A stretch of 63,357 nt of DNA, taken from positions 1 through 63,357 of the forward strand of contig JANXYQ010000118.1 of NCBI GenBank assembly GCA_025355995.1, written 5' to 3'. Position 1 is the stretch's first letter. Every line of letters starts with the position of its first letter. The notes under the pieces were generated by a model. It was not told the DNA's origin. It was given only the letters and a program-made list of their open reading frames with translations, and searched no databases. Positions 60,000 to 63,357 of this stretch are shown here, in pieces. A program made the position numbers and the translations under genes. The stretch is from Spirochaetaceae bacterium. GTDB lineage: Bacteria > Spirochaetota > Spirochaetia > Treponematales > Rectinemataceae.

Positions 60000-62504
60000 C
60001 TAATCGCCGGGCGAGCTCCCTCCAAGGCCCAAGCCGGGAAGGTTCAGCCGCAGCGTCGGATCCACGCCGGGGGCCCCCTTGCCCGATTTGCGCACTTCCC
60101 CGCCGAGCTTGTCCAACAGGGCCCTGTCTCGCTCGGCGCTGAGGCTGTGCCATTCGCAGAGTTTGTCCGGCTCGGTTCCCTCGTAGAAGAGGAGGTCGAT
60201 GGTGCTGGCCGTCCCGTCCGCGTTGAGGCAGTACGGGGTCGGTAGGAGCCCGGTCACCGAGCATACGCTCGTCTCGACGAGGCCGGCCTGAGGCCTCGGG
60301 AAACTCATGGGCGGCAGGTTCTTGTTTATCTGTCTCATATACTTCGCCCAGTACTCGCCCGCGACGGCTGCTCCGGATTGGGTCGTCCCCAGTGAGTTGC
60401 CGCGCTTATCGAAGCCGAACCAGACCGCGGTCGCGAAGTAGGGCGTGAAGCCGACGGTCCACGCATCGGCCCAGTTCTGGGTCGTGCCGGTCTTCCCCGC
60501 GGCCGGGAGACTGTATCTATTGCCTTGCGTGTCGGTGTAGGTGAATATCCTGCCGCCGTCCGTCGGCCCGGCCAGGCTGCCGGACTTGATGACTCTTGTG
60601 AGCATATCGACCATGACGGCGGCGTTCTGCTGGCTGATCACCTGCAGACTCGCCCCCCTTTTTTTCTGCCCGGTCCGAAGATCCTTCTCGAGCTCGAGGA
60701 TGGCGCGGCCGTCGCGGTCCTCGACCGAGCGGATCGCGATGGGCGTCACCTCGCGGCCCTGGTTCGCGAATACGCTATAGGCCCGGGCCATCTCGAGCGG
60801 CGTCACGTCCATGACGCCGAGGCCGAGGGAATATACCCTGGGGAAGGTTTTCCGAATCTCCTCGGGATCGGCGATGCCGAGCAGGGCCGCGGCACGCTGG
60901 ATGGCGGCGTCGAAGCCGATCGTATCCAGTATTTTTATGGAGGGGATGTTAAGGGAATGGGCGAGAGCGTACCAGGCAAGCACGGGCCCTTCCCATTTTC
61001 CTTTGTAGTTCAGCGGCGCGTAGGGGGTCCCGTCCCCGTTAACGAATATCATGGGAGAGTCGTCGATGAGGCTCGCCTCCGTGAACATCCTGGAATCGAT
61101 GGCCGCCGAGTAGTACAGGGGCTTGAAGCTCGAACCCGGCTGGAGCTCCGACTGGATCGCCCTGATCCATTGATTGGCTTCCTCGAATTTCGAGCCTCCT
61201 ACCAGGGCGGTGATATGCCCCGTTTCCGGCTCTATCGTAATGAGGGCTCCCTCCACCTTCGTTTTCGCGAGGTCGGATTGCAGCGTGACCGCGGCGGCGT
61301 TGGCCATGGACTTGAGGGTCGGCAAGCCGAAAAGCGAGGCGGCCGCGTCGATGGCCGGGTTTATCTTTTTTTTATAGTAATCGATCGTCTTTTCCTGCGC
61401 CCTCGAATTGGCATCGAAGAGATCCTCGAGGTCGAAGCCCAGGCCCAGCATTTCGACGATGGGTACGAACGTGCGCTCCGCCCCGCCGAGGCTCTTGCCG
61501 CTATCGGCCTGGTAGGTCCTGTTGACCTGGGCAATTCCCTTGGCCATCCAATAGTCGGCGCTCGCCTGCTGGTCCAGGTCGAGGGTCGTATTGATGACCA
61601 GGCCCGAGTTGTAGAGATCGTAGGACCCGTAGAGCAGATCGTCGAGCAGGCGATGCACGTATTCGCTGAACCAGGGAGCCTTATCGGTCTCGAATCGGCG
61701 GTTGTAGGCGCTTAGATCGGGTTTCGCATAGTCGTAGTTGTCCCAATAGGCGCGATAGGATTCCTCAGCCTCGTCCTTATCCGCCAGCCCGAGCTTGACC
61801 ATCTGATCCAAGAGCTCCCGGGAGCGGGAACTCGCGTTCTTGGGCTTCCTGTACGGATTATAGAGCTCCGGATTCATCTGCAAGGCCAGGATGGCCGACT
61901 CGGCGAGGCTGTCCTCCTTGGCGGAGTGGCCAAAGAAGTACGTGCTCGCGGCCTCGACTCCGTAGACCCCCGGACCCATGACCACCCGGTTGAGGTACAT
62001 CTCGAGTATCTCTTCCTTCGTGTAGCGACGCTCGAGTTGTAGGGCGTACCAGAGCTCGATCAGCTTTCGCTTGAGGCTCCTGTCCTTGCGGATTTCCAGG
62101 AGGTCTCCCGCAACCTGCTGGGTGATCGTGGAGCCTCCCCCCCGATTGGTGCGCGTTATCACGCCCCAGGTCGCGCCGAGGATCCGCTTGAAGTCGAAAC
62201 CGCGATGCTGGAAGAAATTCTTGTCCTCGCGGACGACGAAGGCGTCGATCAGATGCTTGGGCATGTCCTTGATCGAGACCATCTCGCGCTTCTCGTCGGA
62301 GAAGTACTCGGTGATCAGCCTGCCCTTTATATCGTAGACTTTGGAGGGGAGATTGAGCCTCGGGGAGGAGAAGTTCTCGGAGTTGATTTCGTTCGCGGTC
62401 GCCGCGATGGCCACTCCGGTCATGGCGCCCAACGCGACCGCGGAGGCGAGGGCGGCGGCGAAAAGGATTCGAACCGCCTTTGCCGGCCTGGATTGGGGCG
62501 ACAT
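60000..62504 (-). CDS. mrcA: Class A penicillin-binding protein (PBP1A-type), second tandem copy
   Basis: The 834-residue paralogue has the same domain order: glycosyltransferase EDKNFFQHRGFDF and GGSTITQQVAGDLLEI, SxxK (PGSSFKPLYYSA, ~455), SxN (YALAHSLNIPSI) and KTGT (PAAGKTGTTQNWADAW, ~668). It differs from its neighbour by a few insertions (for example LNADGTASTIDLL near residue 780) and a shorter tail without the Gln/Pro repeats. The glycosyltransferase catalytic Glu and all transpeptidase motifs are intact in both, so neither is obviously inactive. Promoter TTGACC, an 18-nt spacer and TAGCCT is 5 nt before ATG 62504, again without a ribosome site. Confidence 0.93.
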   Translation of the reverse strand: MSPQSRPAKAVRILFAAALASAVALGAMTGVAIAATANEINSENFSSPRLNLPSKVYDIKGRLITEYFSDEKREMVSIKDMPKHLIDAFVVREDKNFFQHRGFDFKRILGATWGVITRTNRGGGSTITQQVAGDLLEIRKDRSLKRKLIELWYALQLERRYTKEEILEMYLNRVVMGPGVYGVEAASTYFFGHSAKEDSLAESAILALQMNPELYNPYRKPKNASSRSRELLDQMVKLGLADKDEAEESYRAYWDNYDYAKPDLSAYNRRFETDKAPWFSEYVHRLLDDLLYGSYDLYNSGLVINTTLDLDQQASADYWMAKGIAQVNRTYQADSGKSLGGAERTFVPIVEMLGLGFDLEDLFDANSRAQEKTIDYYKKKINPAIDAAASLFGLPTLKSMANAAAVTLQSDLAKTKVEGALITIEPETGHITALVGGSKFEEANQWIRAIQSELQPGSSFKPLYYSAAIDSRMFTEASLIDDSPMIFVNGDGTPYAPLNYKGKWEGPVLAWYALAHSLNIPSIKILDTIGFDAAIQRAAALLGIADPEEIRKTFPRVYSLGLGVMDVTPLEMARAYSVFANQGREVTPIAIRSVEDRDGRAILELEKDLRTGQKKRGASLQVISQQNAAVMVDMLTRVIKSGSLAGPTDGGRIFTYTDTQGNRYSLPAAGKTGTTQNWADAWTVGFTPYFATAVWFGFDKRGNSLGTTQSGAAVAGEYWAKYMRQINKNLPPMSFPRPQAGLVETSVCSVTGLLPTPYCLNADGTASTIDLLFYEGTEPDKLCEWHSLSAERDRALLDKLGGEVRKSGKGAPGVDPTLRLNLPGLGLGGSSPGD

Positions 62505-62509
62505 GGTTC

Positions 62510-62539
62510 AGGCTACGCTGGGCCGGAAGCATTGGTCAA
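62510..62539 (-). promoter_or_regulatory. Promoter of the second PBP1A gene, probably leaderless
   Basis: Minus strand TTGACC (62539-62534), an 18-nt spacer and TAGCCT (62515-62510), 5 nt before the ATG. Same design as for the other copy at 59922-59951, so the duplication included the promoter. Confidence 0.5.
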
Positions 62540-62576
62540 GTTAAGGATTCGGAGCCGCCGCGCCGATGGCGCTTGG

Positions 62577-62613
62577 GCAAAAAAAAAGGCCGGTTTTGGG
62601 GAAAACCGGCCGC
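62577..62613 (-). terminator. Strong intrinsic terminator on the minus strand
   Basis: Read on the minus strand, GGCCGGTTTT (62611-62602) pairs perfectly with AAAACCGGCC (62597-62588) across a CCCC loop, followed by nine T (62587-62579). It lies between the GCCGATAC promoter at 62681 and the PBP1A promoter, with no minus-strand gene before it. Confidence 0.85.
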
Positions 62614-62674
62614 CCGTTACGGGTGTCGGACGTACCATAGTAGACTGGGAGGGGAACTATGATCGGATCCGACA
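62578..62674 (-). ncRNA. Candidate small RNA between gap and PBP1A
   Basis: Leftward from a predicted +1 at about 62674: TGTCGGA/TCCGACA outer stem (62668-62674 with 62624-62630), inner stem ACTATG/CATAGT (62656-62661 with 62636-62641), and an apical loop with CCCCTCCC (anti-Shine-Dalgarno-like). A small CCCG-TAA-CGGG hairpin (62613-62623) and the T9 terminator follow. The predicted +1, 7 nt after GCCGATAC, coincides with the first base of the outer stem. About 96 nt, no ORF. Unrelated in sequence to the unit at 6153-6243 but built the same way. Confidence 0.55.
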
Positions 62675-62680
62675 TCTATA

Positions 62681-62708
62681 GTATCGGCATCGGGCTCTTA
62701 TAATTTTA
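62681..62708 (-). promoter_or_regulatory. Sigma-28-like promoter of the candidate small RNA
   Basis: Minus strand TAAA (62708-62705), a 16-nt spacer and GCCGATAC (62688-62681). The -35 element is the best match to the FliA consensus among the three. A sigma-70 reading (TACTAT as -10) is possible but has no good -35. The remaining gap to gap (62709-62812) shows nothing I can assign. Confidence 0.55.
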
Positions 62709-62812
62709 CTATCTTTCCGTCGGGTTTTAAAGCCCCAGACCGATTGATCTCGACACTAAACATCGGTGGGCAATTGATATGTCGGGCGCCTATTCGTATA
62801 TTTCCTGGGTCG

Positions 62813-63357
<545 letters not shown>

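Overview
This is a high-GC (roughly 65%), densely packed chromosomal segment from a spirochaete, most likely in the Treponema/Spirochaeta lineage. The evidence is a pair of FlaB-type periplasmic flagellin genes next to flaG and fliD, a DUF4912 gene beside a GH57 gene, a BMP-family nucleoside/riboflavin-type ABC importer ordered like treponemal rfuABCD, several treponeme-like lipoproteins and outer-membrane proteins, and duplicated class A penicillin-binding proteins. No insertion sequence, phage gene, CRISPR array, rRNA or convincing tRNA was seen, so this looks like core genome rather than an island.

Layout. 1-6.1 kb (minus strand): 3' truncated purB, a YbaK-type deacylase, a GH57-like protein with DUF4912, pcnB and a lipase-like hydrolase. 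6.1-12.3 kb (plus): flagellar filament cluster flaB-flaB-flaG-fliD, a small unknown protein and an SrkA-like kinase. 12.3-21.2 kb (minus): murD with an unknown gene, a heterodimeric ABC exporter, an AEC transporter, an FGGY kinase and a MerR regulator with a cysteine cluster. 21.3-31.7 kb (plus): the BMP-type ABC importer, then an Rrf2-nifS-nifU iron-sulfur operon with a clear palindromic operator, a seven-helix chemoreceptor-like protein and a MutY-like glycosylase. 31.8-47.6 kb: mixed envelope and housekeeping genes (dacA, asnS, folC, rarA, a caspase-like lipoprotein, lipoproteins, outer-membrane barrels, a diguanylate cyclase). 47.6-55.7 kb: a HExxH lipoprotein, and a four-gene operon with two Maf/DUF115 motility-associated genes (one frameshifted), an unknown protein and a large acidic scaffold-like protein. 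55.9-63.4 kb: an ftsB/divIC-like gene, a periplasmic protein, two tandem PBP1A genes and the 5' part of gap.

How the genes work together. Several groups concern motility (FlaB, FlaG, FliD, Maf proteins, chemoreceptor, c-di-GMP) and the envelope (murD, dacA, two PBP1A, ftsB, ABC exporters). The most interesting signals are non-coding. Two short promoter-to-terminator units, one in the flaB leader and one between gap and the second PBP1A, each begin with a GCCGATA-type (sigma-28-like) promoter, start a stem-loop almost exactly at the predicted +1, carry a CCUCC (anti-Shine-Dalgarno-like) stretch and end in an intrinsic terminator about 90-96 nt later. They are candidate small RNAs or attenuators. 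Many minus-strand genes also place a sigma-70-like -10 box 5-9 nt before the start codon with no Shine-Dalgarno sequence, suggesting frequent leaderless mRNAs.
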